From the NCBI GenBank assembly GCA_036675505.1, contig JAKFEW010000041.1, positions 110,928 to 174,927 on the forward strand: a DNA stretch of 64,000 nt, written 5' to 3'. The stretch is from JAKFEW01 sp036675505. Lineage in GTDB: Bacteria; Cyanobacteriota; Sericytochromatia; S15B-MN24; JAQBPE01. Below are positions 44,845 through 52,886 of the stretch, in pieces. The notes beneath the pieces were generated by a model that searched no databases, was not told the DNA's origin, and saw only the letters and a program-made list of their open reading frames with translations. A program made the position numbers and the translations under genes. Position 1 is the first letter of the stretch. Each line of letters starts with the position of its first letter.

Positions 44845-45837
44845 TCAGAACTCGCTGCCGCCCGGCCCGTGGTGATTGCCGGTGGGGGCCGCCGGGGCCG
44901 GCGCCTTGCAGACGCCGCGCAGCCACTTGTCGTAATTGCTCCACTGGATGACCTGGCCGCCCGGCGAGACGGTGCCCGTGAGCTTGCCGCTCTTCGGGAA
45001 GGTGATCTCGAAGCGGTCCGGCTCCACGTAGTAGCCCGAGCCGGCCTCGCCGTCGCTCGCGACCACGTCCAGGCGGCCACGCTCGGCGCCCTTCTGCAAG
45101 TTGATCGCGATGGTGCAGGGCTTGTCCGGCTCGCCCTCGTAGTGCCACGTGCCGGCGATGACCGGCGGCACCGGGCCCGCGCCGTGCGGGTCGAAGGTCT
45201 GCGCCTGGCTGAAGTGCTTCGTCGGCAGCTTGGGCTCGTGCGCCGTGGGGAAGCCCTCGTAGTCCATGAAACGGCCCACGACGTTCCAGTGCGTGTATTG
45301 CAGCACGTGCATGAGTTCGTGGAAGATCGTGCGGGCGAGGCGGTAGTCCGTGTAGATGGAGGTCTCGTTGATGATGTTGCCGGCCGCGGAGTGGAGCCGG
45401 ATCAGCGACTTGCTCTTCGTGGCGGCGGAAAGCCGGGAATCGCCCACGTCGTCGGGGTGGAAGCTGATCTCGAGCGTGCCGTTGGTCAGATACTTCTTGA
45501 GCTCGGCCGCGAGCTCCTGGCTCGTCCAGTTGACGGCGCCGCTCAGCGGAATCTTCTCGGTCCAGAGGGTGCCCCACGCGGCCGCGTCGTCGAAGGTCAG
45601 GATCAGCTGGTCGAGCACCTTCTGGATGTTCGGATACTTACGCTCCACCTTGCCGGTGAGCCGCACGTTCACGGCCATCAGGCTGCGCCTCGGGCTCACG
45701 CCGGGCGCCGCCGCGGTATCGGACGCGTTCATGACGTCGTTGCAGGCCGCGTCGGTCGCCCCCTGCGTGCCGCAGCCCGGCGCGGCGGCGAGCGCTGCCA
45801 TCGCGGCGAGGGCCAGGAAACGGTTGGCGGAGCGCAT
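44845..45837 (-). CDS. Lipoprotein with HExxH metalloprotease motif
   Basis: 330 residues from the ATG at 45837 (GGGAGG upstream). Signal with Cys at 22 (AAAPGC). The motif TIFHELMHVLQYTHW near residue 170 is a zincin HExxH, and a downstream Glu or His could be the third ligand. The C-terminal 90 residues look like a beta domain (GTWHYEGEPDKPCTIAIN, KSGKLTGTVSPGGQVIQW). Substrate unknown. The next gene upstream on this strand is another lipoprotein with a similar GTWY beta domain, 14 nt away, so they form a pair. Confidence 0.7.
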   Translation of the reverse strand: MRSANRFLALAAMAALAAAPGCGTQGATDAACNDVMNASDTAAAPGVSPRRSLMAVNVRLTGKVERKYPNIQKVLDQLILTFDDAAAWGTLWTEKIPLSGAVNWTSQELAAELKKYLTNGTLEISFHPDDVGDSRLSAATKSKSLIRLHSAAGNIINETSIYTDYRLARTIFHELMHVLQYTHWNVVGRFMDYEGFPTAHEPKLPTKHFSQAQTFDPHGAGPVPPVIAGTWHYEGEPDKPCTIAINLQKGAERGRLDVVASDGEAGSGYYVEPDRFEITFPKSGKLTGTVSPGGQVIQWSNYDKWLRGVCKAPAPAAPTGNHHGPGGSEF

Positions 45838-45851
45838 AGGGCCTCCCGGGC

Positions 45852-46577
45852 TCACTCGCGGTAGAGCCCCAAGAACGTGGGGACGGGTTCGCTCTGGCGA
45901 CAGGGGTAGGCCCCGTACTCCCAGGAGTCGTAGAGGCCGTTGATCTCGCCGGCGGTGACTTCCGCCTGGAAGGTGGTGGAGACCTGGACCGGGTAGCCGC
46001 AAACCGTGGGCGCGTCGTCGATGCCCGGGTCCGGGCAGAACCGCAGCGTGCCGTAGAGCGTGGTCCCCGCGATCTGGCCGTCGAAGTAGGCCAGGGCGCC
46101 CGCGTAGCACGCGTCGCCGGCGGTGACCGTGCCTTGCACGCTGGCGCCGGTCTGGGTGATCGAGATGGTGCGGCCGAGGTCGTCGTACCACGTGCCGGTG
46201 AGGCTGGTGGTGACGATGGGCGTCGGGGTCGGCTGGAACGGGGTCGGCGTGAGGATCGGGGGCGACGGGAAGGGCGGCGGCGTCTGGAACGGCGGCGGCG
46301 AAAAGCCGGGCGGGGGCGTGAGCGGGGGCGCGGAGCCCGTGCCGCCGCCGCCGCCATCGATGGCGGGTGTGTGATCGCGACGGCCGTCCGTGGTCGCCCC
46401 GCCGCCGCCCGCGGTCGTGCCGCCGGGCTGCGCACCGGTGCCGGAGGGCGTGGCGGCGGGGGCGCCCGTCTTCGACATGCCCCGGCCGCCCCCGACGGTC
46501 GGGTTCGTCTGGTTGCAGGCCGCCGCCAGGAACGCGCTGGCCGCGGCGATCACCAGGATACGGGCTTGGGTTTTCAT
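45852..46577 (-). CDS. Lipoprotein with Pro-rich stalk and beta domain
   Basis: 241 residues, lipobox AAAC (Cys at 21). Residues 25-80 are Gly/Thr-rich and 80-120 Pro/Phe-rich (PPGFSPPPFQTPPPFPSP), which should form an extended stalk. The C-terminal 110 residues form a compact domain with LTGTWYDDLGRTISITQTGA and two or more Cys. It probably displays this domain at the cell surface. AGGGGAAGAG precedes the ATG. Confidence 0.65.
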   Translation of the reverse strand: MKTQARILVIAAASAFLAAACNQTNPTVGGGRGMSKTGAPAATPSGTGAQPGGTTAGGGGATTDGRRDHTPAIDGGGGGTGSAPPLTPPPGFSPPPFQTPPPFPSPPILTPTPFQPTPTPIVTTSLTGTWYDDLGRTISITQTGASVQGTVTAGDACYAGALAYFDGQIAGTTLYGTLRFCPDPGIDDAPTVCGYPVQVSTTFQAEVTAGEINGLYDSWEYGAYPCRQSEPVPTFLGLYRE

Positions 46578-46754
46578 GGCGCTGACTCTTCCCCTCGCGG
46601 CACAGCGAATGACATATCCAGTATTGATGAACGAATGATCCACGCAACCGGCGTGCGGCTGGAGCATTTCGGTCGAAATCGCCATACATGGGACCCCCGC
46701 GCGCTCGAGCGGATCGGGTCCGGGTATGAAGCGGAAGGAAGCGAGGAATCCCCG

Positions 46755-49346
46755 ATGCGCCGCGTCCTGCCCCCCCGGATCGCCTCCCCCGCGCTCGCGC
46801 TGGCCCTGTTGGCCGGCTGCGTGGGCCAGCCGGCGGCCCCCACGGCCCCCCGCAAGTCCACGAAGCCAGGCCCGCTCGCGATCGTCGCGCCCTCGACCGC
46901 GCCTGGCCCGCTCGCCTCGGTCGGCGTCGCGGCCGCCGGCGGCATCATCGCCAACAACGGCGGCGGCGTGATCAGCAACAACGGCGCGGCGCTCACCGGC
47001 AAGGTGAAGATGCCGGCGGGCATCGTCGCGAACCACGGCGGCGGGCTGATCAGCGACAACGGCGGGGCGATCGTCGCGAACAATGGTGGCGGCCTGATAC
47101 GCCTTCGTCGTTTCCCTTCGGTCATCGGCCGCACGCGTTACGCGCTCGCTGCGGCCCCCGAGCAGAAGCCGCTCGCGGGCTTCGAGGTGCGCCTGGTGGA
47201 CGCCAAGGGCGACCCGGTGCTCGGCGCCGACGGCAAGCCGCTCGTCACCACCACGAACGGCCAGGGCGATTACGCCTTCGCCGGCGTGAAGCCGTCGCGC
47301 AACCTGGTGGTCGAGGTCGTGCTGCCGGGCGACCTGGGCGCCGTGAAGGCGATCGTGCCGCGCGAGGGCGGCGAGAAGCGAACCGTGGATGTCGACCTCG
47401 TCTCCACGCTCACCACCGGCTACATCGTGAGCCGGTACGTGCGCACGCAGGCCGACCCGCTCGCCACGCTCGAGAAGCTGCCGGCGGACGTGGAGGCCGC
47501 GACGCGCCAGAAGGCCGCCGCCGCCGTGGCGGCCAGCGGCACCAGCCCGGACACGCTGCGCGACACCGACGTCGTGGCCGCCGTCGACGCCCTGCGCAAG
47601 GGCGACGCCGCGCTCGACGGGCAGATGGAGACGGTCAAGAAGCTGCTGGTGGTGGCCGGCGCCTCGAACCTCGGTTCCGGCATGCCCGCGCTTTCCGTCA
47701 CGCTCGGTGACATCCACGACATCGCCGTCACGTCGGACGGCCAGCTGTACATTTTCTGCCAGAACGACAAGCGCGTGTGGCGGCTGCGCGAGGACGGCAC
47801 GATCGAGACGGCGGTGGGAGCGCGCGGCGTGCCGGACGGCAAGGACCTCGACGGCCAGAAGGGCCCCGAGGCCAACCTCGACTTCCCGAAGTCGATCGGC
47901 ACCGACAACCAGGGCCGGCTGCTGGTGAGCGAGGCGCGCGGCGTGTACCGCCTCGAGGCGGACGGCACGCTCAGGTCGCTGGGCGCGGGCAAGGGCTGGG
48001 TGATGGCCGCGGGCGCGGGCGACGAGGCGATCGTGGCCGTGCTCGAGGACGACGCCTGGACGAAGACCTACGTCTTCTACCGCACCAGGCCGGGTGCGGC
48101 GCCGGAGCGCCTCTTCGAGCAACGCGTCGACCCGGAGGACTACGGCGAGGAGGTATTCTTCCTCACGGGCATCGCCTGGGACGGCGGCAACTACGTCTAC
48201 ACCGGCTTCCGCAACGGCATCGCCGGCCGCTGGGAGCTGCAACGCCACGATCTCGTCACCAGGGCCGTGGACACGCCCTGGACCAACGCCGGCGGCGACG
48301 TCTTCTTCGAGGCCAACGGCGACGCGATCTACGTGGACAAGGATGGCGTGGTCAAGGCGCGGAACGTGATCACGGGCGCCGCCGAGCGCACGCTCCCGCC
48401 CAAGGTCCCTGGCTTCCCGGTGACCTACGCCCTCGGCCCGGACGGCACGGCCTACGCCGCGAAGTTCGGCGTCGTCTACCGCCTCGAGGCCGGCGGCCCC
48501 GTGCGCATCGCCGGCAACCCCACCGGCCAGCCCTCGGGCGGCGACGCCACGAAGTTCACCTTCGAGGTGCTGAGCGACATCGCCGTGCTGCCCTCGGGCG
48601 AGTTCTACACCATCGACACCGGCCGCGGCCTGGTCTACCGCGTGGACGCGCAGGCCAAGCTCGCGGAGTTCGGCAAGATCGGCGGCGGCAACGTGCAACT
48701 GCTGCGCACCGACCCGGCCGGCACGCTCTGGATGAGCGACGGCGACGGCGCCAAGATCGGCAAGTTCGACGCCGCGGGCGTATGGTCCGCGGCCTACGAC
48801 GTGGGCGGCCTGATCAACGACTTCGCCGTCGGCGCGGACGGCACGGCCTACGCGGTGTCGTGGGACATCGGCGGGGGCCGGAAACGGGTGGTCTACAAGC
48901 TATCGGGTGGCGCGAAGACGAAGATCTTCGAGAGCGACAAGGGCCTCACCGTGGCGCTCGACGCCGCCGGCACCCCGTTCGTGGCCGGTGAGGGCTCGTT
49001 GCGGAAGTGGGACGGCGCGGCGTGGAAGGTGCTGAAGGCCGACGCGCGCTTCGACTTCGGCCTCGCGATCACGGGCCTGGGAATGGCCGCAGACAAGGCC
49101 GGGCGGCTGTACCTGGCGAACTCGGGGACGAGCGACGGGTCGCCGCCGATCGTGTTCCGGTACGATCCGGCGGGGGATGCGTTCAAGGTGATTGCGGGGG
49201 CCGGAGGGACCCATTTCACCGGCGCGGCGGGGGCGGATAATGGGTTGAAGTCGCCGCGGACGCCGGGGTTCGATGCGCAGGGGAATTTGTATTTCTCGGA
49301 TACGGGGAATAGGCAGGTGAAGCGGATTTCAAATTCGGAATTGTAA
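46755..49346 (+). CDS. Large surface lipoprotein: NNGGG repeats, carboxypeptidase-regulatory-like domain, NHL-type propeller
   Basis: 863 residues. Lipobox LLAGC (Cys at 17). Residues 55-115 contain a short repeat: IIANNGGGVISNNGAAL, then IVANHGGGLISDNGG and IVANNGGGLI, likely a small beta-solenoid or flexible stalk. A prealbumin-like domain follows (FEVRLVDAKGDPVLGADG, TTTNGQGDYAFAGVKP). The rest is a long propeller with repeats such as LYIFCQNDKRVWRLREDG and LYLANSGTSDGSPP, ending DAQGNLYFSDTGNRQVKRIS. Codon choice changes to many G- or T-ending codons in the last 70 codons (about 49130-49346), next to the island border. It may bind ligands at the surface. Confidence 0.8.
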   Translation: MRRVLPPRIASPALALALLAGCVGQPAAPTAPRKSTKPGPLAIVAPSTAPGPLASVGVAAAGGIIANNGGGVISNNGAALTGKVKMPAGIVANHGGGLISDNGGAIVANNGGGLIRLRRFPSVIGRTRYALAAAPEQKPLAGFEVRLVDAKGDPVLGADGKPLVTTTNGQGDYAFAGVKPSRNLVVEVVLPGDLGAVKAIVPREGGEKRTVDVDLVSTLTTGYIVSRYVRTQADPLATLEKLPADVEAATRQKAAAAVAASGTSPDTLRDTDVVAAVDALRKGDAALDGQMETVKKLLVVAGASNLGSGMPALSVTLGDIHDIAVTSDGQLYIFCQNDKRVWRLREDGTIETAVGARGVPDGKDLDGQKGPEANLDFPKSIGTDNQGRLLVSEARGVYRLEADGTLRSLGAGKGWVMAAGAGDEAIVAVLEDDAWTKTYVFYRTRPGAAPERLFEQRVDPEDYGEEVFFLTGIAWDGGNYVYTGFRNGIAGRWELQRHDLVTRAVDTPWTNAGGDVFFEANGDAIYVDKDGVVKARNVITGAAERTLPPKVPGFPVTYALGPDGTAYAAKFGVVYRLEAGGPVRIAGNPTGQPSGGDATKFTFEVLSDIAVLPSGEFYTIDTGRGLVYRVDAQAKLAEFGKIGGGNVQLLRTDPAGTLWMSDGDGAKIGKFDAAGVWSAAYDVGGLINDFAVGADGTAYAVSWDIGGGRKRVVYKLSGGAKTKIFESDKGLTVALDAAGTPFVAGEGSLRKWDGAAWKVLKADARFDFGLAITGLGMAADKAGRLYLANSGTSDGSPPIVFRYDPAGDAFKVIAGAGGTHFTGAAGADNGLKSPRTPGFDAQGNLYFSDTGNRQVKRISNSEL

Positions 49347-49353
49347 GGAGGTT

Positions 49354-49412
49354 GACTCAAAATCGACCGCCGCAAGGCGTACCGGCTCGACCCCGGCCTC
49401 GGGCATCGCAAG
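49354..49412 (+). repeat. Left border repeat (attL-like), 3' tRNA-Leu fragment
   Basis: The first 26 bp are identical to the right copy, and after a short divergent stretch 16 bp (CTCGGGCATCGCAAGG) are identical again. With the bases just upstream, GGTTGA-CTCAAAA-TCGACC folds as an anticodon arm with anticodon CAA. No 5' tRNA half precedes it. A hairpin CAAGGCCCC...GGGGCCTTG (49409-49444) overlaps its right end and could terminate the large lipoprotein gene. Confidence 0.7.
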
Positions 49413-49459
49413 GCCCCATCCTCGTTTCCGGGGAGGGGGCCTTGTCATGGGATCTGGCG

Positions 49460-49480
49460 TTGTGTGCCGGTTTGTGTGCC
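49460..49480. repeat. Paired 9-bp repeats, left arm-type sites
   Basis: TTGTGTGCC at 49460 and again at 49472, a 12-bp spacing. The same pair with the same spacing is found at the other end of the island (58966 and 58978). This is what arm-type binding sites of a tyrosine recombinase or its directionality factor look like. Confidence 0.6.
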
Positions 49481-49536
49481 AACCTCCCCACACCGTATCC
49501 TGGCTGCGCCCACCTCACGACGTGGAGACCGATCTC

Positions 49537-49773
49537 ATGATGACCCTTCACGAGGCGATCCTCGACGCCCTCGACGCCTTCGGCGGCCCCCTCACCTTCG
49601 ACGAAATCGCGCGGCGCGTCGCCGAGCGCGGCACTTACATCCGGGGCAAGGATGGGCTGCCGGCACCCCCCGAGCAGGTTCGGCGGCGCCTGCTGTCCAG
49701 CGGGAACACGTGGTGCCCGCGGCGCCGGCTGCCCTGGTGGTGCCCGCGGCCGTCGAGCGGGCTGGTCCGGTGA
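49537..49773 (+). CDS. HARE-HTH domain protein
   Basis: 78 residues from the first of two adjacent ATGs, with GGAG 10 nt upstream. The sequence TLHEAILDALDAFGGPLTFD followed by EIARRVAERGTYIRGKDG and VRRRLLSS fits the HARE-HTH winged helix, known in RNA polymerase delta subunits, eukaryotic ASXL and many restriction systems. The Cys/Trp/Pro-rich tail (CPRRRLPWWCPRP) is odd. Its stop overlaps the GTG of the GIY-YIG gene by 4 nt, so the two are coupled and may be a split DNA-binding plus nuclease pair. Confidence 0.6.
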   Translation: MMTLHEAILDALDAFGGPLTFDEIARRVAERGTYIRGKDGLPAPPEQVRRRLLSSGNTWCPRRRLPWWCPRPSSGLVR

Positions 49774-50306
49774 GCCTTGGCGACTTCGCCTTCGGGCCCG
49801 TCGCCGGCTACGAGGCCCGGGTCCCGCGGCGGCCCGGCCTGTACGCGGTGCGCGTCTTGGACTTGGGCGCGCTGCCCGCGTTCTACGCCGGGGTCCTGGC
49901 GATGCGCGGGCACCGGCTGCTCTACGTTGGCCAGGCGTCGACGAGCCTGGAGAAGCGGCTCGGCCAAGAGCTGCGCGCCCGCGGGCCCGGCACGTTCTTC
50001 CGCAGCCTCGGCGCGCTCCTGGGCTTCACGCCTCCGGCGGGCTCCCTCGTGGGCTGCGCCAACCAGAACAACTACCGGTTCGACGGGCCGGACGGCGAGG
50101 CCATCAAGGCTTGGCTCGATCGCCACGCTGAGGTCGCCTGGGTCACGCGCGACGGCGACCTCGACGGCCCCGAGGCGGCGCTCATCGCCGCCCACCTCCC
50201 GCTCATGAACCTGGACGGCAACCCCGCCGCGCTCCCCGAGCTAGTCGCGGCCCGCAACAGCTGCAAGGCGATCGCCCGCGGATCGGCCGCGGGCGTCCTG
50301 GATTGA
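49770..50306 (+). CDS. GIY-YIG-type nuclease
   Basis: 178 residues from GTG at 49770. GLY at 23-25 and YVG at 52-54 match the GIY and YIG strands. Arg63 in LEKRLGQEL and Glu135 in PEAALIAAHLPLMN fit the catalytic Arg and metal-binding Glu. FFRSLGALLGF is also family-typical. It should cut DNA with one metal ion. Coupled translation with a HARE-HTH protein suggests a restriction-like two-part system. The last 66 nt overlap the convergent XRE-recombinase gene. Confidence 0.7.
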   Translation: MSLGDFAFGPVAGYEARVPRRPGLYAVRVLDLGALPAFYAGVLAMRGHRLLYVGQASTSLEKRLGQELRARGPGTFFRSLGALLGFTPPAGSLVGCANQNNYRFDGPDGEAIKAWLDRHAEVAWVTRDGDLDGPEAALIAAHLPLMNLDGNPAALPELVAARNSCKAIARGSAAGVLD

Positions 50307-50813
50307 AAAAAAGAAAGGGCCGGCGGGGAGGGGGATGCTGCGCCGGCTGCGGGCCGTCTTGGGCTCGGTGACGTGGCGCCCTCCGGCCTTGCGCGTGAGC
50401 GCGCGCCAGACGGCCACGAGCCCTGCGTCGAGGTCCACGTCCTGGCACAGGAGCCCAAGCATCTCGCTCGGGCGCATGCCCGTGGCGAGCGCGAAGGTGA
50501 GCGCGATGCCCCAGCGCACGGTCGCGGCCGCCTCCAGGAAGCGCTGTGCCTCGTCGGGCGACGGGGCACGCTCCGCCCGGTAGCCCGCCATGGCGAGCAG
50601 CGCGTCGGGCGGCGCGCCGTACACCCGCGCGAGGCGCAGGAAGGCCTCGCGCGGCGGCGTCACCGGCTTGCCCGTGTGCGCGTCGGTCCCGCGCTCCCAC
50701 TCGCCGAGCCGTGTGAAGTGGCCCCCGGCGCGCTTGGCGACCTCTCGCAAGGAGAGGCCCCGTTCGTCCCGCAAGCGGCCCAGATAAAGGCCCAAAGTGA
50801 GCTCCTGGTCCAC
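50241..50813 (-). CDS. XRE HTH fused to a truncated tyrosine recombinase
   Basis: 190 residues from GTG at 50813; an in-frame ATG at 50897 is the alternative. Residues 6-75 are an XRE domain (LREVAKRAGGHFTRLGEWER). Residues 84-165 are the front of an integrase catalytic domain (SPDEAQRFLEAA, box I Arg114 in ALATGMRPSEMLGL, DVDLDAG, and the Lys strand EPKTARSRRSIPLP). It then stops: the HxxR box and catalytic Tyr are absent, and after a 7-T run the frame ends in unrelated sequence. It cannot recombine DNA, but could bind a site and repress. The GTG is preferred because a palindrome sits just upstream. Confidence 0.7.
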   Translation of the reverse strand: MDQELTLGLYLGRLRDERGLSLREVAKRAGGHFTRLGEWERGTDAHTGKPVTPPREAFLRLARVYGAPPDALLAMAGYRAERAPSPDEAQRFLEAAATVRWGIALTFALATGMRPSEMLGLLCQDVDLDAGLVAVWRALTRKAGGRHVTEPKTARSRRSIPLPAGPFFFSIQDARGRSAGDRLAAVAGRD

Positions 50814-50836
50814 CAGGGAAGCGTACGGCCCGCCTC

Positions 50837-50853
50837 GTATGGAAAGACCATAC
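50837..50853. promoter_or_regulatory. Operator-like palindrome in a divergent promoter region
   Basis: GTATGG-AAAGA-CCATAC, a perfect 6-bp dyad with a 5-nt gap. It lies 24 nt upstream of the XRE-fusion GTG, next to TTATAC/GTATAA at 50860, which could be a -10 box on either strand. It probably is the binding site of the XRE protein, controlling itself and the zinc-ribbon gene at 50949. Confidence 0.5.
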
Positions 50854-50948
50854 AGATCGGTATAACGGCCCGAGGTCGCTTGGCGGGCCCTCCCCATCGC
50901 AGCCCCCGGGCGCACACCCGGCGCCCCGCACCCAGATCTGAGCAAGCC

Positions 50949-51251
50949 GTGCCTTTGATCGCATGTCCCGACTGCGGACGCCAGGTTTCCGACCGCGCGG
51001 CCGCAAGCCCCGATTGCGGCGGCCCGATCGCAGCGGCCGCCCCGGCCGTCCCCTCCGCCCCACCTATCGGCGCGGTGACGATCGCCAACCAGAAGTACGC
51101 GCTGCCCGCGCTGGCCCTGCCGTTCGCCCTGCTCTGCTACTTCCTCGCCTGGGGCAAGGCCATCCTCGACGCCTACAACAGCCACGACGACAACGTCGAC
51201 AAACTCTTCACCGAGGAGCCGAAGGCCGCCGCGGGCCACAAGGCGGCGTAG
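50949..51251 (+). CDS. Zinc-ribbon membrane protein missing one Cys ligand
   Basis: 100 residues, GTG start. The N-terminal zinc ribbon reads ACPDCGRQVSDRAAASPDCG: the third ligand, normally Cys in ACPxCG, is Ser, so metal binding is likely weakened. One transmembrane helix follows (YALPALALPFALLCYFLAWG), then a short acidic tail. A copy of the island's 11-bp element lies 58 nt after the stop. Function unknown. Confidence 0.6.
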   Translation: MPLIACPDCGRQVSDRAAASPDCGGPIAAAAPAVPSAPPIGAVTIANQKYALPALALPFALLCYFLAWGKAILDAYNSHDDNVDKLFTEEPKAAAGHKAA

Positions 51252-51309
51252 GCCACAGGCACTCGGGGGCGGACGCGCGGCGCGGCCCCCGACTACTCTT
51301 GACGCAGCG

Positions 51310-51351
51310 GTCTGTGTTCCCCGCATGTGAGAGGGGCTTCGGCCGCGTGTG
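51310..51351 (+). repeat. Island element copy 1
   Basis: Starts with GTCTGTGTTCC (10 of 11 to the consensus GTCTATGTTCC) and continues CCGCATGTGAGAG. Resembles copy 2 over about 42 bp, with looser similarity before it. It follows the zinc-ribbon gene and precedes the secreted pair at 51434. Confidence 0.6.
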
Positions 51352-51433
51352 AAGGGGGCGAACACCGCCAGGCGCTTGCCCCACTATCGACGAACGCCCG
51401 GGCCGCCCGCCGACAACATACAGGAGCCACGCG

Positions 51434-52876
51434 ATGATTCTCATACGATACGCCCTTGCTGGCGCCCTCGCGGCCGCCGTGACGGCCGCCCCTCTCCCTG
51501 CCCGCGCCGAGGACGGCGCCTCGCCCGACCTCCTCACGGCGGCGGAGCGGGCGCGGCAAGCGGAACTGCGCGACAAGCTCAAAGCCTGGGAGGCGACGGC
51601 GCAGCGCGGCAAAAGCCCCCTCGTCGCCGCAGGCCTGGACGCGCTCCTGCCCGGCGCTGGAACCTACTACGCGAGCGACAGCGCGTCGAACGCAATGGGG
51701 ACGACTTTCGCTGCCGTGCTCGCCGACGCGGCGGCCGCCGGGGTCCTGTACAGCTGGGTGCTGCCCCAGCTGAACGGCGGGGCGAAAGTCGCGCCCACGA
51801 ACCTGCAGCTCGGGCTCACCCTGGGGCTGACCCACCTCGTGGTGGGGAGCTTCTGCGGGGCGAGCCAGGCGGGCGAGTTCAACAAGACGCTACCGGCGCG
51901 TATCGAGGTCGCGACGCGAGACTTGCGTGCGGAGCTCGCGGGGTTGAACGCGCTAGACGCCAAACGCGAGCGCGCTGCCGACTCGAAGGTCGCGGAAGCC
52001 CAGGACTGGGCCTCCAAACAGCTCTGGGACTTCGCCCTCCGCTCGCTCGACACCCCGGCCCTCGCGGGCGACTCCCGCGTCCCGCTCCTTCGGCGCGAGT
52101 ACGAGGCCGCCCGGGAAGCTCATCAACGGGCCTACGACGAGCGCGACGCCCGCGACAAGGCCTTCCGGGCGAAGCGCGCCCAAGAGCAATGGCAGGCCGC
52201 CGCGCCCGCGGCGGCTGCCGCTGCCCGCGGGCAGAATTACGAGCAAGCGATTGGCCTGCTCCAGGCTCTGTCGGCGAAGGACCTCCCAGCTGACGTCCAG
52301 CAGAAGGTCGCCGACCTCATCGCCCAGAATGAGCAGGACGAGGCGCGGGCCGGTGGCCGCGAGAAACTGCGCAGAGATCGGGCAGCGAGCGAGGCGCGAG
52401 CCGTGCAGAAGCGAGCCAACGCGATCGAGCAGGCGCTGCTCAAGGCCGTCGCGGCGGGAAACCGCTCGGCAGCGAGCCGCCACCTGGCCGAATACGACGT
52501 GGCCGGGGAGTCGGGCTCCGTGCGCGGGCGCGCGCTACTGTTCGCGGACGCTGCCAGCCGGCTCAAGCGCGGGGCCGTGCGCGCAGGCGAGCCGCTGGTG
52601 ATGCAATGCCAGGTGGAGACGGTGACCCGCGAGGGCTTGGTCGTCGTCGTTCAGAACGCCGTGGGCGGCATCATGAACTACATCGCAAAGGGCTACGGGT
52701 TCCAGCCAGACGAAACGCCCACCCGCGTCTTCGTGCGCACCCGGGGCACGGCCGGCGTCGTGGACGGCGACCGGCTGACCCTGGGCGTCCGGACCGCGGG
52801 GACGTACTCGTACACGACGGTCCTGGGGGCCCGCGCCACGGTGCGCGCGGTGGACCTGACCATGCGCCTCGAATGA
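51434..52876 (+). CDS. Exported protein with membrane hairpin and long coiled region
   Basis: 480 residues. Signal peptide ends near PARAED (residue 25). GLDALLPGAGTYYASDSAS and VLADAAAAGVLYSWVLPQL resemble the LLPGxGqxY membrane turn found in several envelope proteins. Residues 160-370 are charged and helical, rich in Ala/Glu/Arg, likely coiled coil. The end is a beta-rich domain (LVMQCQVETVTREGLVVVVQ, VFVRTRGTAGVVDGDRL). Unknown family. It is followed after 10 nt by another secreted protein. Confidence 0.65.
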   Translation: MILIRYALAGALAAAVTAAPLPARAEDGASPDLLTAAERARQAELRDKLKAWEATAQRGKSPLVAAGLDALLPGAGTYYASDSASNAMGTTFAAVLADAAAAGVLYSWVLPQLNGGAKVAPTNLQLGLTLGLTHLVVGSFCGASQAGEFNKTLPARIEVATRDLRAELAGLNALDAKRERAADSKVAEAQDWASKQLWDFALRSLDTPALAGDSRVPLLRREYEAAREAHQRAYDERDARDKAFRAKRAQEQWQAAAPAAAAAARGQNYEQAIGLLQALSAKDLPADVQQKVADLIAQNEQDEARAGGREKLRRDRAASEARAVQKRANAIEQALLKAVAAGNRSAASRHLAEYDVAGESGSVRGRALLFADAASRLKRGAVRAGEPLVMQCQVETVTREGLVVVVQNAVGGIMNYIAKGYGFQPDETPTRVFVRTRGTAGVVDGDRLTLGVRTAGTYSYTTVLGARATVRAVDLTMRLE

Positions 52877-52886
52877 GGGAGAGACC

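Noticed and set aside
46134..46754. N-terminal extension of the large propeller lipoprotein
   Set aside because: The extension would run antisense through the neighbouring lipoprotein; the ATG at 46755 gives a clean lipobox and ribosome site.
51310..51351. Island elements 1 and 2 read as degenerate type I-E CRISPR repeats (GTGTTCCCCGC)
   Set aside because: Only isolated copies 2 kb apart, no spacer array and no cas genes.
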